Shown: piece by piece, positions 8,546 through 20,000 of the stretch | Layout of the letters: each line of letters starts with the position of its first letter | Position numbering within the stretch: position 1 is the first letter of the stretch | Assembly: GCA_016191165.1 (NCBI GenBank) | Contig: JACPPF010000115.1 | Location: forward strand, 1-64,000 | DNA: 64,000 bases | From: Planctomycetota bacterium | GTDB lineage: Bacteria; Planctomycetota; Planctomycetia; Gemmatales; Gemmataceae | Direction: 5' to 3' | Position numbers and translations under genes: made by a program | The notes under the pieces: generated by a model | Databases searched by the model: none | Seen by the model: only the letters and a program-made list of their open reading frames with translations | What the model was told of the DNA's origin: nothing

Positions 8546-10554
8546 ACACGCCGACGCTTGCGCAAGCCGTGCAACTGCATCATGCGGGAAAACTGCGCGA
8601 GGCCGAGGACGCCTATCGCCAGTTATTGCGCCCCGAGCCACGCAGCGCGCAGGTCTGGTTCGCGCTGGCGCAACTTTGTGACACCGACCATCGGCCCGTC
8701 GAGGCCGTCGCTTGCTTTCGCCAAGCCCTGGAGATCGATCCGCAGCAGGCGGAAGGCTATTTCCTGCTGGGCAACGTGCTCTTGCAACAAGGCAAGAATC
8801 AGGAAGCCGAGCCGATGTATCGCAAATGTATCGAGTTGAAACCCGATCATGCGCTGGCGCTGGGCAACCTCGGCTTCATCGTCAACGAACAGGAACACCT
8901 CGACGAGGCGAAGTCCTGCTTCGAGCGCGCCCTGGCCCTTCGGCCCGATCTGGCGGAGGTCCATCACAACCTCGGAAACGTCCTGCGCGAGCAGGGCAAA
9001 CACGACGAGGCGCTCGCCCGTTACAAGACCGCCCTGCAATTTCGGCCCGAGTACGCCAAGGCGTTTATCAACCGCGGCATCGCGTTGGTCGCGCTGGGCC
9101 GACTGGACGAGGCGATCACCGATTTGAAGCGCGGCGTCGAACTGGCGCCTGGCCTCGCCGACGCGCATACGAGCCTGGGCGCCGCCCTGTCCGTGCAACA
9201 GCGCTTCGACGAATCGCTGGCCCACTACGCCACGGCGCTGAAGCTCAAGCCCGATCATGCCGAGGCGGCGTGGAACCAATCCCTCATCTGGCTCTTGCAA
9301 GGCGATTACGAGCGCGGCTGGCCGGCCTACGATTGGCGCTGGAAATGCAAGCGGACCACGCCGCTGCCGGCTTACAAGCAGCCGCGCTGGGACGGCGCGC
9401 CGCTGGGGGGACGCACGATTCTGCTCTACGGCGAGCAAGGCCTCGGCGACGTGCTTCATTTCGTCCGCTACGCGCCGCTCGTCAGGGAACGCGGCGGGCG
9501 CGTCATCGTTCAATGTCAAAACACTTTGATCCCGATTCTGTCTCGCACGCCGGGCATCGACGGCCTGGTCGCCTGGGGCGCGACGCCGCCGGCGTTCGAC
9601 GTCTGGCAACCGCTCATGAGCCTGCCCACGGTTTTCAACACCAGACTCGACACGATCCCCGCGCAAGTCCCCTACATTCATCCCAACCCAGAACTCGTCG
9701 CTCACTGGCGCAATCAACTCGCACCGGTGCGCGGCTTCCGCGTCGGCATCGCCTGGCAGGGCAGCCCGCGCCATGCCTGGGATCGGCATCGCTCCGTCGC
9801 GCTGGACGCCTTCGAGCCGCTCGCTCGCATTGACGGCGTGAACCTCATCAGTTTGCAAAAAGGTACGGGCAGTGAAAGCATGCGCGCGCGCGCCGGTCGC
9901 TTTTCCGTCCTGAGTCTGGGTGAGTTGCTGGACCAGGCGTCCGGACCCTTCATGGACACGGCAGCGGTCCTCGCCAGTCTGGACCTGGTGGTGACGGTCG
10001 ATACCGCGATCGCCCATCTGGCCGGCGCCATGGGCGTGCCATGCTGGGTCGCGCTTTCGTATACGCCGGACTGGCGCTGGCTCCTGCGGCGGTCCGACAG
10101 CCTGTGGTATCCGACGCTGCGGCTCTTCCGCCAGCCGCGACTCGGCGACTGGCAATCGGTCTTCAGCGAGATGGCCGACGCACTGAAGCTCGAAGCGAGC
10201 AAACCGACGGCCCGACGACCGATCTTCACCGAAACCACCGCCGCCGATTTGCTTGACCGAATCGCCGCGCTGGAAGTCGCTTGCGAGCAACCGACCTGTG
10301 CGGACACCCTGCCCAATGCGAAAATGCAGCTGGCGAACCTTCACCGCCTGCGCGAGGCGACGCTCGGATCGGCGCCGGAAATCTTGATGCCTCTAACTCG
10401 GTTGACGGAAGCCCATCGTAAACTCCATTTGGCCGAGCACGAACTGCGATTCTGCCACGAGAACCAAGTTCACGGCGAACGCCTGGTGACCGCTGTTCAA
10501 GCCTTTTTCACGGCAAAAGGTGTTCTCGCTGGGCTCAAGTCTCTTCTGGCATGA
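8542..10554 (+). CDS. TPR-glycosyltransferase fusion protein
   Basis: About 670 residues. Residues 1-255 are seven or so tandem TPRs (for example AEVHHNLGNVLREQGKHDEA). From about residue 285 a GT-B, GT9/heptosyltransferase-like domain follows, with LLYGEQGLGDVLHFVRY at about 293 and the donor-site motif DTAIAHLAGAMGVPCW near 487. The C-terminal 100 residues are helical and unassigned. The start is taken at 8542 because it overlaps the previous stop (ATGA). TPR-GT fusions of this type are thought to modify proteins or cell-surface polymers. The gene lies directly upstream of the giant surface-protein gene, a plausible but unproven substrate. Confidence 0.85.
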   Translation: MNTPTLAQAVQLHHAGKLREAEDAYRQLLRPEPRSAQVWFALAQLCDTDHRPVEAVACFRQALEIDPQQAEGYFLLGNVLLQQGKNQEAEPMYRKCIELKPDHALALGNLGFIVNEQEHLDEAKSCFERALALRPDLAEVHHNLGNVLREQGKHDEALARYKTALQFRPEYAKAFINRGIALVALGRLDEAITDLKRGVELAPGLADAHTSLGAALSVQQRFDESLAHYATALKLKPDHAEAAWNQSLIWLLQGDYERGWPAYDWRWKCKRTTPLPAYKQPRWDGAPLGGRTILLYGEQGLGDVLHFVRYAPLVRERGGRVIVQCQNTLIPILSRTPGIDGLVAWGATPPAFDVWQPLMSLPTVFNTRLDTIPAQVPYIHPNPELVAHWRNQLAPVRGFRVGIAWQGSPRHAWDRHRSVALDAFEPLARIDGVNLISLQKGTGSESMRARAGRFSVLSLGELLDQASGPFMDTAAVLASLDLVVTVDTAIAHLAGAMGVPCWVALSYTPDWRWLLRRSDSLWYPTLRLFRQPRLGDWQSVFSEMADALKLEASKPTARRPIFTETTAADLLDRIAALEVACEQPTCADTLPNAKMQLANLHRLREATLGSAPEILMPLTRLTEAHRKLHLAEHELRFCHENQVHGERLVTAVQAFFTAKGVLAGLKSLLA

Positions 10555-10811
10555 GCGCGAAAGGACACGAAACTCCACCCATCCTACCCGCAGAGGCAAC
10601 GTAGCCCGGAGCCAAACGTGAGGGTGAATGATGACTTTTTCGTAAGTATTGAGTTATTAGTTTGAAAATTCATGCCGGGCCTGAAAAGATATCCCCGAAT
10701 GGGTTCCGAATTGGGGCTCTTTGTCAAAGAAACCATCGTGATCGATTAGGTTGGCTTTGCCGAAGTTTCCGATCGGTCCGCCACCCTTCAAGAAACCAGG
10801 TGTGAGAACAG
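10555..10811. other. Intergenic region upstream of the giant gene, no gene seen
   Basis: This part of the 466-base gap holds no convincing coding frame. Minus-strand frames here are open but lack coding signs and a ribosome site. A weak promoter-like pair (TTGAAA at 10662 and AGATAT at 10687) has a 19-base spacer and cannot be called with confidence. Confidence 0.3.
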
Positions 10812-10917
10812 GCGGCGCTGCCAGTAGCGCCGCTTGACCTGCCGAGTGAGCCGAGACGTCCCCAGGACTCGGGCAACCGAGTCGCGGTTTCGCCATCCGC
10901 CGACAGATTTTTGTCGG
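10812..10917 (+). promoter_or_regulatory. Three consecutive stem-loops in the presumed leader of the giant gene
   Basis: Three perfect short hairpins follow one another: GCGGCGCT/AGCGCCGC (10812-10832), GACTCGG/CCGAGTC (10866-10883) and CCGACA/TGTCGG (10900-10917). They lie 100-210 bases before the start codon at 11021. If transcribed with the giant mRNA they would form a structured 5' leader. No known riboswitch class was recognised. Confidence 0.3.
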
Positions 10918-11020
10918 CCCCCAAGCGATGCCATGGGAAAGAATTCGCCCTGATGTTGCCTCTCCCGCTGATGCTGCGCGCGTGCGTTGATTGGCGGATG
11001 TGGAAAGGACAAGGTTCGTC

Positions 11021-14000
11021 ATGTTGATGCTCCGTTCGTGGCTACGAAATTTGGCCAGCCGACTTGGGTTTCGCATCTCGTGGAAGCCGTTGAAGGACCG
11101 CGACCTGTACCGCCCCGGCATCGAGCCGCTGGAGGCGCGCGTGGTGCCGGCGACGATTACGTGGAACAACGCATCCGGCGGCGCGTGGGCCACAGCCGCG
11201 AACTGGGACTTGAACCGCGTGCCGGCGGCGGGCGACGATGTTATCATTCCCGATCTCGGCGCGGCCGGGGCTGATTTGACCATCACACATTCCTCAGGCA
11301 ACTCCACAGTTCAGAGCATCACCAGCAGCGAACGTTTTTCGGTGACCGGCGGTACGTTGACGCTTGACGGCGGCACACGGACGATTTCGTCCGTCGGAAC
11401 ACTTACCCTTACCAACGCCACCTTGAACGGCGCGACCGTCGCCTCGGGAACGCAGTTCGTCCTTTCGAACGGTGTAACCGGAACGCTGCAAAACGTCACG
11501 ATTGACGGAGCCGCGTCCGTCACCGGCGCCTTCTCCGGCGGCGCCGGCACGTTGCAGGTTCTCGGCGATCTCACCGTTAACGGATCGCTTTATTTCGGTT
11601 ACGAAGCTGGCTTCCGCTTCAACGCCGGCGCAGGCGTCACCCAGCGCCTGCAAGGAACCGGCACCGTCACCATGCAAGGCCAATGGGGCTTCGCGTCCGA
11701 GATTCATCAGGCCGGGGCGGCTCACATCGTCGAGACTTCGGTCAACTTGAACGTGATCGGCTCGGGCACCAATATCGGCGCCTCGGTTAACTCAGGAACC
11801 TTTGCTGGCACCTGGCGAAACACCGGCACCTGGACCGTCACCTCCGGCGGCGGACTCAACTTCGGCTCTGGCGCGACCTTCATCAACGAAGGGACGGGGA
11901 CCTGGGGCGCAGACGGCGGTACGCTCAACCTTGGCGGAACCTGGGACAACAACGCCAACCTGCGCGTCACCGGTGGCATTCTCAATATGGGGAGCACGTT
12001 CACCAACGAAAACATCGGCACGTTTTCGCGCACTGGCGGCACCGCAGGCACCGTCAACATCACGGGCACCCTCAACAACACCAGCCTCGGCCTGAATGCT
12101 TCCACCGGCATCTGGCGGTTGGCCGGCGGCACGATTGTCGGCGGCAACGTCACCACGGCAGGCGGCGCCGAGCTGCAACTGGCCCAGGGGAATGTCTCGA
12201 CCCTCAACAACGTCTCACTCGACGGTTCCACTTCCGTCAACGGCGCTTTCTCCGGCGGCGCGGGAACCTTGCAGGTGCTTGGTGATCTCACCGTGAACGG
12301 CTCGCTCTATTTCGGCTACGAGGCTGGCTTCCGCTTCAACGCCGGTGCAGGCGTCACCCAGCGCCTGCAAGGAACCGGCACCGTCACCATGCAAGGCCAA
12401 TGGGGCTTCGCGTCCGAGATTCATCAGGCCGGGGCGGCTCATATCGTCGAGACCTCCGTCAACATCAACGTCATCGGCTCGGGCACCAACATCGGCTCCC
12501 TCTCCATCCCGGGAACCTGGCGAAACACCGGCACCTGGACCGTCACCTCCGGGGGCGGACTCAACTTCGGGGCCAGCGCCACATTCATCAACGAGGGCAC
12601 GGGTACCTGGGGCGCCGACGGCGGCACCCTCGCCCTCGGCGGTTCGTGGGACAACAACGCCAACCTGCGCGTCACAGGTGGCATCCTGAATCTCGGCGGC
12701 ACGTTCACCAACGAGAATGTCGGCACATTCACACGCACCGGCGGCACCGCGGGAACCGTCAACATCACTGGCACGCTCAACAACACCGCGCTCAACCTCA
12801 ACGCCGCGACCGGGACATGGAAACTCACCGGCGGCACCATCGTCGGCGGAACCGTCGGCACCAGCGGCGCAGCGCAGCTCCAACTCTCGGCCGGGATTGT
12901 CTCCAGCCTCAACAACGTCACCCTCAACGGCACGACCACCGTTATCGGTGCCGCTGCCGGCGGCGCGGGCACGCTCAACGTGGTCAATGATCTCACGGTG
13001 AACGGGACCCTGACCGTCGGGACCGAAGCCGGGATGCGGTTCAGCGCCGCTTCCGGCACGCAGCGGTTGCAAGGGACTGGCCTCGTCACCTTCCTGGGCC
13101 AATCGGGCTTCACTTCCAACATGACTCAAGAAATCGCAGCGCATACGGTCGAAACCTCCGTGCCCATCCAGGTGACCGGCGCGGGATTCAACATCGGCGC
13201 TTTTGGTGTGACCGGCGGCACCTGGCGAAACATCGGGACCTGGACGATCCCGTCCGGCGGTGGGGTCGGTCTGGCCGCCAACCATACGTTCGTCAATGCC
13301 GCCGGCGCCACCTGGACGATCAGCGGGGGCACGCTGACCGCCAATGCCGCGTGGTCGAACGCGGGCACGGTCAACGTCACGGCCGGCACGCTCAACGGCA
13401 GCGGCCTGACCAACACGAGTGCCCTCAACGTCAGCGGCGGATCCGCCAATCTCGGCAACCTGAACAACGCGGGCACAGGCGTTATCACCGTGTCCGGCGG
13501 CACGGCGACTCCATCGGGCGCCTGGACCAACTCCGGAACCATTGAGGCCAAAACCTCTGGCGTCGTCAATGCCACCGCCGCTCCGACTAACCTCTCAAGC
13601 GGCACCCTCACTGGCGGGACCTGGAAGGTCACTAGCGGCGGCACATTGCGATTGCCGAGCGCCATCACCACCAACGCGGCCACCATCATTCTTGACGGCG
13701 CCAGTTCGCCGATCTATGTGGGGTCCAGCGGCACGACCGATGCCCTTGCTGGCTTCGTCACAAACGCTGCCGCTGGCACTTTCACCATTCAAAATGGCCG
13801 AAACTTCGTTCCGTCGGCAACCTTCAGCAGCGCAGGCACGATGATCGTGGGTGGGAGCAGCTCCTTTGGCAGTAGTGCGCGGACGTTCACGCAATCCGAC
13901 GGCACCGTCACCATCGCCGGCGCTCTCAACGCCAACACCGCCAGCTTCGCCGGCACGGCGACCACCATCACCGGCACGCTGACCACGACCTCCAGCGCCA

Positions 14001-17000
14001 GCTTCGGCGCGACCACGTCTACCGTCAACGGCACCGTCACTGCGCCCGGCGGCATCACCGTTGCCGCGTCCAAGACGCTAGGCGGCACCGGTACGCTCGT
14101 CGGCGACGTCACCAACAACGGCGCCATCAACCCCGCAGGCGCCGGCGCCGTCGGCACGCTCACCATCAACGGCAACTACACGCAAACCGCGTCGGGCATC
14201 CTGGCCACCGATATCGCCGGAGGCAACGAGGGAGAATACGATCGACTCGCCGTCAGCGGCAGCGCCACGCTGGACGGCGCCGACACCACCAACATGCTCA
14301 ATGGCTATGTGCCGAGCCTCGAAAACGCGGATAGTTTTCGCCTGCTGACCTTCGCCAGCCGCGGCGGCACATTCAGCGGCGGGTTCTTCGACAACGGCAC
14401 CGTCGCGCTGGCGCCCTATTATCGCGGCACTTCATTCGAGCTCACCGCGGTCGTCAGCGGCACCAGCATCTTCTGGGTCAACGCCGACGGCGGCGATTGG
14501 GCCACGGGCAGCAACTGGAGCACCGGAAGTGTCCCGATCACCACCGACAACGCCTACATCAGCATCAGCGGTTCCGCGGCGATCACCCATGCGACGGGCA
14601 ACCACATCGTTAATCGCCTGACCAACTACGAAAGTTTGAGTATTACCGGCGGCGCGCTCACGATGAACACCGCCAGCACCATCGGCGGCGCCTTGACGCT
14701 GGACGGCGGCGAACTGGTTGCCGACGGCGCCATCACCACCCAGAGCGGATTTAACTGGGTCTCCGGCACGCTTAGCGGCGCCTCGGGGTTGGCCAACGAC
14801 GGCTCACTCGACCTCGGCTCGGGCGCCAAGACCATCAACACCGACCTGACCAACATCGGCACCGTCACCGTCAGCAACGACACCGCGATCAACGGCAGCG
14901 GCACCATTACCAATCAGGGAACCTTCGAACGCACCACGTCCACGGGGACTCTGGTCGTCAACGTCGCCTTCGTCAACGACGCGGGTGGCCTCGTCGATGT
15001 CCGCACCGGCGCCATCAACTTCGCCGGCGGCTTCACCCAGCTCGCCGGCAGCACGCTCTATCTCCACGGCGGCGACGTTCAGTCCGCAACTCCCTTTGAC
15101 ATCCAGGACGGACTAATCAAGGGCGCCGGCACCATCGACGGCGACGTCAACCAGTCAGGCGGCACCTTCGCCCCCGGCAACTCGCCCGGCATCATCAATA
15201 TCACCGGCGACTACAACCTCACCGGCGGCAGCGTCGTCAACTTCGAGATCGGCGGCACGAACTCAGGCGTTCCGGAATACGATCAAATCATCATAACGGG
15301 TACCGCGAACCTTGATGGCACGATCAACGCCGTCTTCATCAACGACTTCACGCCGGGGTACGTGCCGGCCCTCGACGATTCGTTCACCATCATGACCTTC
15401 GCCAGCCGCAGCGGCGACTTCGCGACCAAGAACACGCCGACGGCCAGCGGTATCACGCTTGGCACGTTGCCTGGTTCGACCACTTACAAACTCGTGGCCG
15501 TTCCCGAGGGAACCTACTCTTTCTGGATCAATCCTGGCGTGGATGGCGATTGGGGTGACGCTGGCAACTGGTCGGCCAACTACGTTCCAGGCACGGACGT
15601 TGGCAACGACACGTTCCGCCAGTTCTACATCGGCGGCGCGACCACCGACGTTGTCTTCCCGGACTCCGAGTTCTATACCATCGGGCAACTCGTCACGCCC
15701 GGATCCCTCACCATCGCCGATGGCGGCCTGAACCTTCACGGCGGCGATTCCTCCATCGGCAGCCTGCGCATGGTTGGTTTCGGCAGCCTCAGCACCGATG
15801 AATTCACCGACGTCACTCTCACCGGCACCAGCACCTTCACCAGCGGCTCGATCATCGGCGGTACCGGATCGAACCTGTTTGTTACCGGAACCCTCGACTA
15901 TTTTGGCACCGCCATCGATATCTCCCTGAACAACGCCGGCACCGTGAACGTCGGCGACAGCCAGACGTTGGAATTAGAACACGACGGAACCCATTCGGGC
16001 GTCTTCAACCTCGACATCATGGCGACCCTCACTTTCACGGATGGGACGCACAATTTTGAAACCGGGGCCAGCGTCACGGGCGGCGACAGCACCATGACGA
16101 TCCAGGCTGCCGGCAACTCGTTGATCCTCAATTTCAACGCCGCCGTGACCTTTGAGCCCAGATTCCTTTTCTTTGACGGTACGGTAGCAGGCGCTGGGGA
16201 CCTCACGGCAGGCGGCGGGTTCCTCTGGGGTGGCGGCGCGCTGGCCGGCACGGGAAAACTCATCCTCCCCGCCGCGACCCCGGTCACCGTTTCTCCCCTG
16301 TTCGGCGATCTCTACTGGGCGGGCCGCACGCTTGAGAATTTCACGGATGACTTCACCTGGGATAACGCCGGCCAAAGCGTATTCCTGAGCGACGGCGCCA
16401 GCCTCGTGAACCGCGCCACGGGCGTGTTGCAATCCACCAGCATGACCCTTTCGCGCGACCCCGGCGATGTCGGCGTTCGCCCGACGTTCGTCAACGAAGG
16501 CGAATGGTCGCTCGTCAGCGGCGCCAGTGGACTGCTTGGCATTCAGTACACACAAGCTGGCACCGGCGAAGTCAACGTCACCGCAGGCGAACTCTTCTTC
16601 ACGGGCCTCGGCTACACGAACACGATCGACGGCGCCATGGTGATTGACGCCACGCGCACTTTCTACCTTGGCGCCAGCACGACGTTTGCCAGCACCTCCT
16701 CGATCAGCGGCGATGGCGGCATCACCAAGGAAGGCGCCACCGTGTCAGCGGACCTGGGCGGCTCGGTCAACCTTGGCGGGTTCGTGTATGTGTCCGAAGG
16801 CAGCCTGACCTTCTCGGGCTCGGCAGCCAAGAGTGTGGGCATCATCGAGGTGACGGCCGGCGACACGCTGATCGTCAACGGCTCCGGCGACCTCACCGTC
16901 GGCGACCTGAACCTCTATAGCGGCAGCGCCCTCGACGGCACGAGCGACATCGTCGTTACCAACTATGCGCAACTCGGCAACAATTCCACCGCGTCCGGCG

Positions 17001-20000
17001 CGGGAACCCTCACGATCAACGCGGGCGCCAATTTCGATATCGGCGACGGCGCCACCATTACCGACAGCGATGTTGACAACTTTGGGTCGGCCAACCTCTA
17101 CGGCAACTTGACCCTTCACGGCAGCGTTGTTATCACCAATGAAACAGGCGCTAATTTCAGTCTTCAGGACTTCGGCAGTAGCTATGCCATCTCGGCTGGA
17201 AGTGGCTCGCCCACGTTCGCCAACGCCGGCACCCTTACTGCGCTACCCACCACCCTCAACACCTACACCATCGACATTCCGTTTGACAACGACGGAACGG
17301 TGGAAGTCAACGGGAGTACGCTCGCGTTCACGGATGGCGTGTCGCAAGTCTCCGGCGCCGTCCTCACTGGTGGAACCTGGCGGGTTCAAAACAGTGGCTT
17401 GATCAACCTCAACACGGCAGGCTTGACCACGAACCAGGCCAACGTCACGCTCGATGGCCTGGGATCGTACCTGATCGACCTCAACGCCTTCACGCTCAAC
17501 GACGCCGGCGCCAGCTTCACCTTGGCCAACGGCGCCAACTACCTGGCTCCATCGATGACCAACAAGGGCACGATCGTCATCGATGGCGCCGGCACAATCT
17601 TCCAGATGGCCGCCAGCAGCACCCTGACGCAGGATGACGCGGCCGCCAAGATCGTTCTTTCCAACGACGGCGCCATCACGCGCGACACGGCTACCGCGAC
17701 CATCGACATCCAGCAAGGCGAATTGCAAGGCACCGGTACGATCGGCACGCCCGGCGGGCAAGTCAACGTCACCATTGGCGCTTCCGGCGTTCTGTCGCCG
17801 GGCGCGTCGCCGGGCGTCATCACGATCGACGGCGACCTGGACATTAGCGGCACGCTGGAAATCGAACTGGCCGGCCCGAATTCCGTCACGCCGGATTACG
17901 ATCAGGTGATCGTTTCCGGAACATTCACTACCGGGCCGAACGCTTCGCTGGTCGTCACGCTTCTTGGCGGTTTCTTGCCCCAAGTCGGGCAGGAATTCCT
18001 TTACGTTAGCAACAGCGCCTATAGTTCCTCGGAATCGTTCGCCAACGTGTCAATCCCCAACAGTTATGGCGTTGATTATGTTGACAATGTTTACACGAAC
18101 AACGTCGGCGCCAAGCTGACCGGCAACGTCGTCACCGTGACGACCACGGCCGATAGCGGCGCAGGCTCGCTGCGCGAGGTGATCGACAGCGCCAACTCAG
18201 ACAATGGCGGCAACATTGTCACCTTCGCCATTGGCTCCGGCCCGCAAACGATTGCCTTGATCTCGTCGCTCTCCGCCGTCAGCGATCGCATCGTGATCGA
18301 CGGCGCCACGCAGCCGGGCTATGCGGGAACCCCGCTGATCGAACTCGACGGCGCGGGCCTGGGTAATGTCGATGGCCTATTGATAACTGCGAGCGACAGC
18401 ACGATTCGCGGCCTGGTCATCGGCGGCTTCGGCAATGCCGCCATCCACCTCTTGAACGGCGACAACAACGTCATCCTCGGCAACTACGTCGGCACCGACG
18501 CGACCGGCGCCGCGGCCAACGCCAACGCCTTCGGCATTCTCATCGACCAATCGTCCGGTAACACCATCGGCGGCACGAATCCGGGCGAGGGCAACGTCAT
18601 CTCCGGCAACTCCGCGCCGGCGATCTCGATCGATGGCACTGGCGCCGGCGCCAGCGGCAACGTGATCGTGGGCAACTTCATCGGCACTGACGCGACCGGC
18701 CTGTCCGCCGTGCCCAACACGAGCATCTTTGGCGCCATCTATCTCGCCGGCGCCACGAACAACACCATCGGCGGGACGAATGCCGAAGCGCGCAACGTCA
18801 TCAGCGGCAATTCCCACGACGGCATTGTCATCGACTCGTTCTTCGGCGATTCCCACGGAAACGTCGTCCAGGGCAATTACATCGGCGTCGATGCCACGGG
18901 CGGCGCGGCGCTGGCCAACGGCGGCTCGGGCGTGCTCATCGAGCGCGGCGCCCACGACAACACCATCGGCGGCAACGCGGCCGGCGCCGGCAACGTGATT
19001 TCCGGCAATACCAGCATTGGCATCCTCATCCAGGATTCCGGCTCCAGTGGCAACAAGATTCAGGGAAACCTCATCGGACTCGATGCCACCGGATTCAACG
19101 CCCTCCCCAACGATCGCGGAATCTTGCTCGACGTTGGTTCTTCCGGCAACATCGTCGGCACCGACGGCGATAGCGCCTTCGACCCCGGAGAAGGCAACTT
19201 CATCGCAGGCAACTCCGGTAGCTTCGGCTACGGCATCCACGTCTCCGGAAGCGACGACAATATCATTGCCGGCAATACCATCGGCCTGAGTCCCACCGGC
19301 GCTGTCATGCCAAACGACTACGGCATCGTCGTCAACTTCGGCTCAGACAACAACCGCATCGGCACCGACGTCGATGGCACCAGCGACCCCGTCGAACGCA
19401 ACGTCATCAGCGGCAATACCAGCGCCGGCATTTGGGTGGCGGCGTCCACCAACACGACGATCGCCGGCAACTACATCGGCACCGACGCGGCCGGTACGAC
19501 GGCCCGACCCAACTCCACCGGGATCCACGTCACCGCCGGCTCGACCGACGTCGTGATCGGCGGCGCCTCTGCCACGGCTGCCAACGTCATCAGCGGCAAC
19601 GACAGCCGCGGGCTGCGCATCGACGCCTCCTCGGTCACCGCCAACGGCAACCTCATCGGCGTTCAAGCCGACGGCAGCACGCCGCTTGCCAACGCCAGCG
19701 GCGCCGTCCTCGTCGGCCCCAGCTCCACCCTCAAGGGCGCCGGAGTCTTTGACGGCGACGTCCTCAACGCCGGCACCGTCTCCCCGGGCAACTCGCCCGG
19801 CATCATCACCATCAACGGCGATTACACGGAAGACCCCGGCTCCGTCCTGGAAATCGAAATTGAGGGTACGAATCCCGCCACTCCCGACTTTGACCAGCTC
19901 ATCGTCAATGGCGCTGTCTCGCTCAATGCCACGCTTGTCATCTCCCTGCTCGGCGGGTTCACGCCTGCCATCGGCAACAGCTTCCAGATCATCAGCAACG

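Noticed and set aside
8623..10344. Minus-strand open frame of 573 codons opposite the TPR-glycosyltransferase
   Set aside because: Overlaps a clear TPR-GT gene along its length and has no coding features of its own.
10657..10990. Minus-strand open frames before the giant gene
   Set aside because: Composition is not convincing, start codons lack sites, and they run into the giant gene in antisense.
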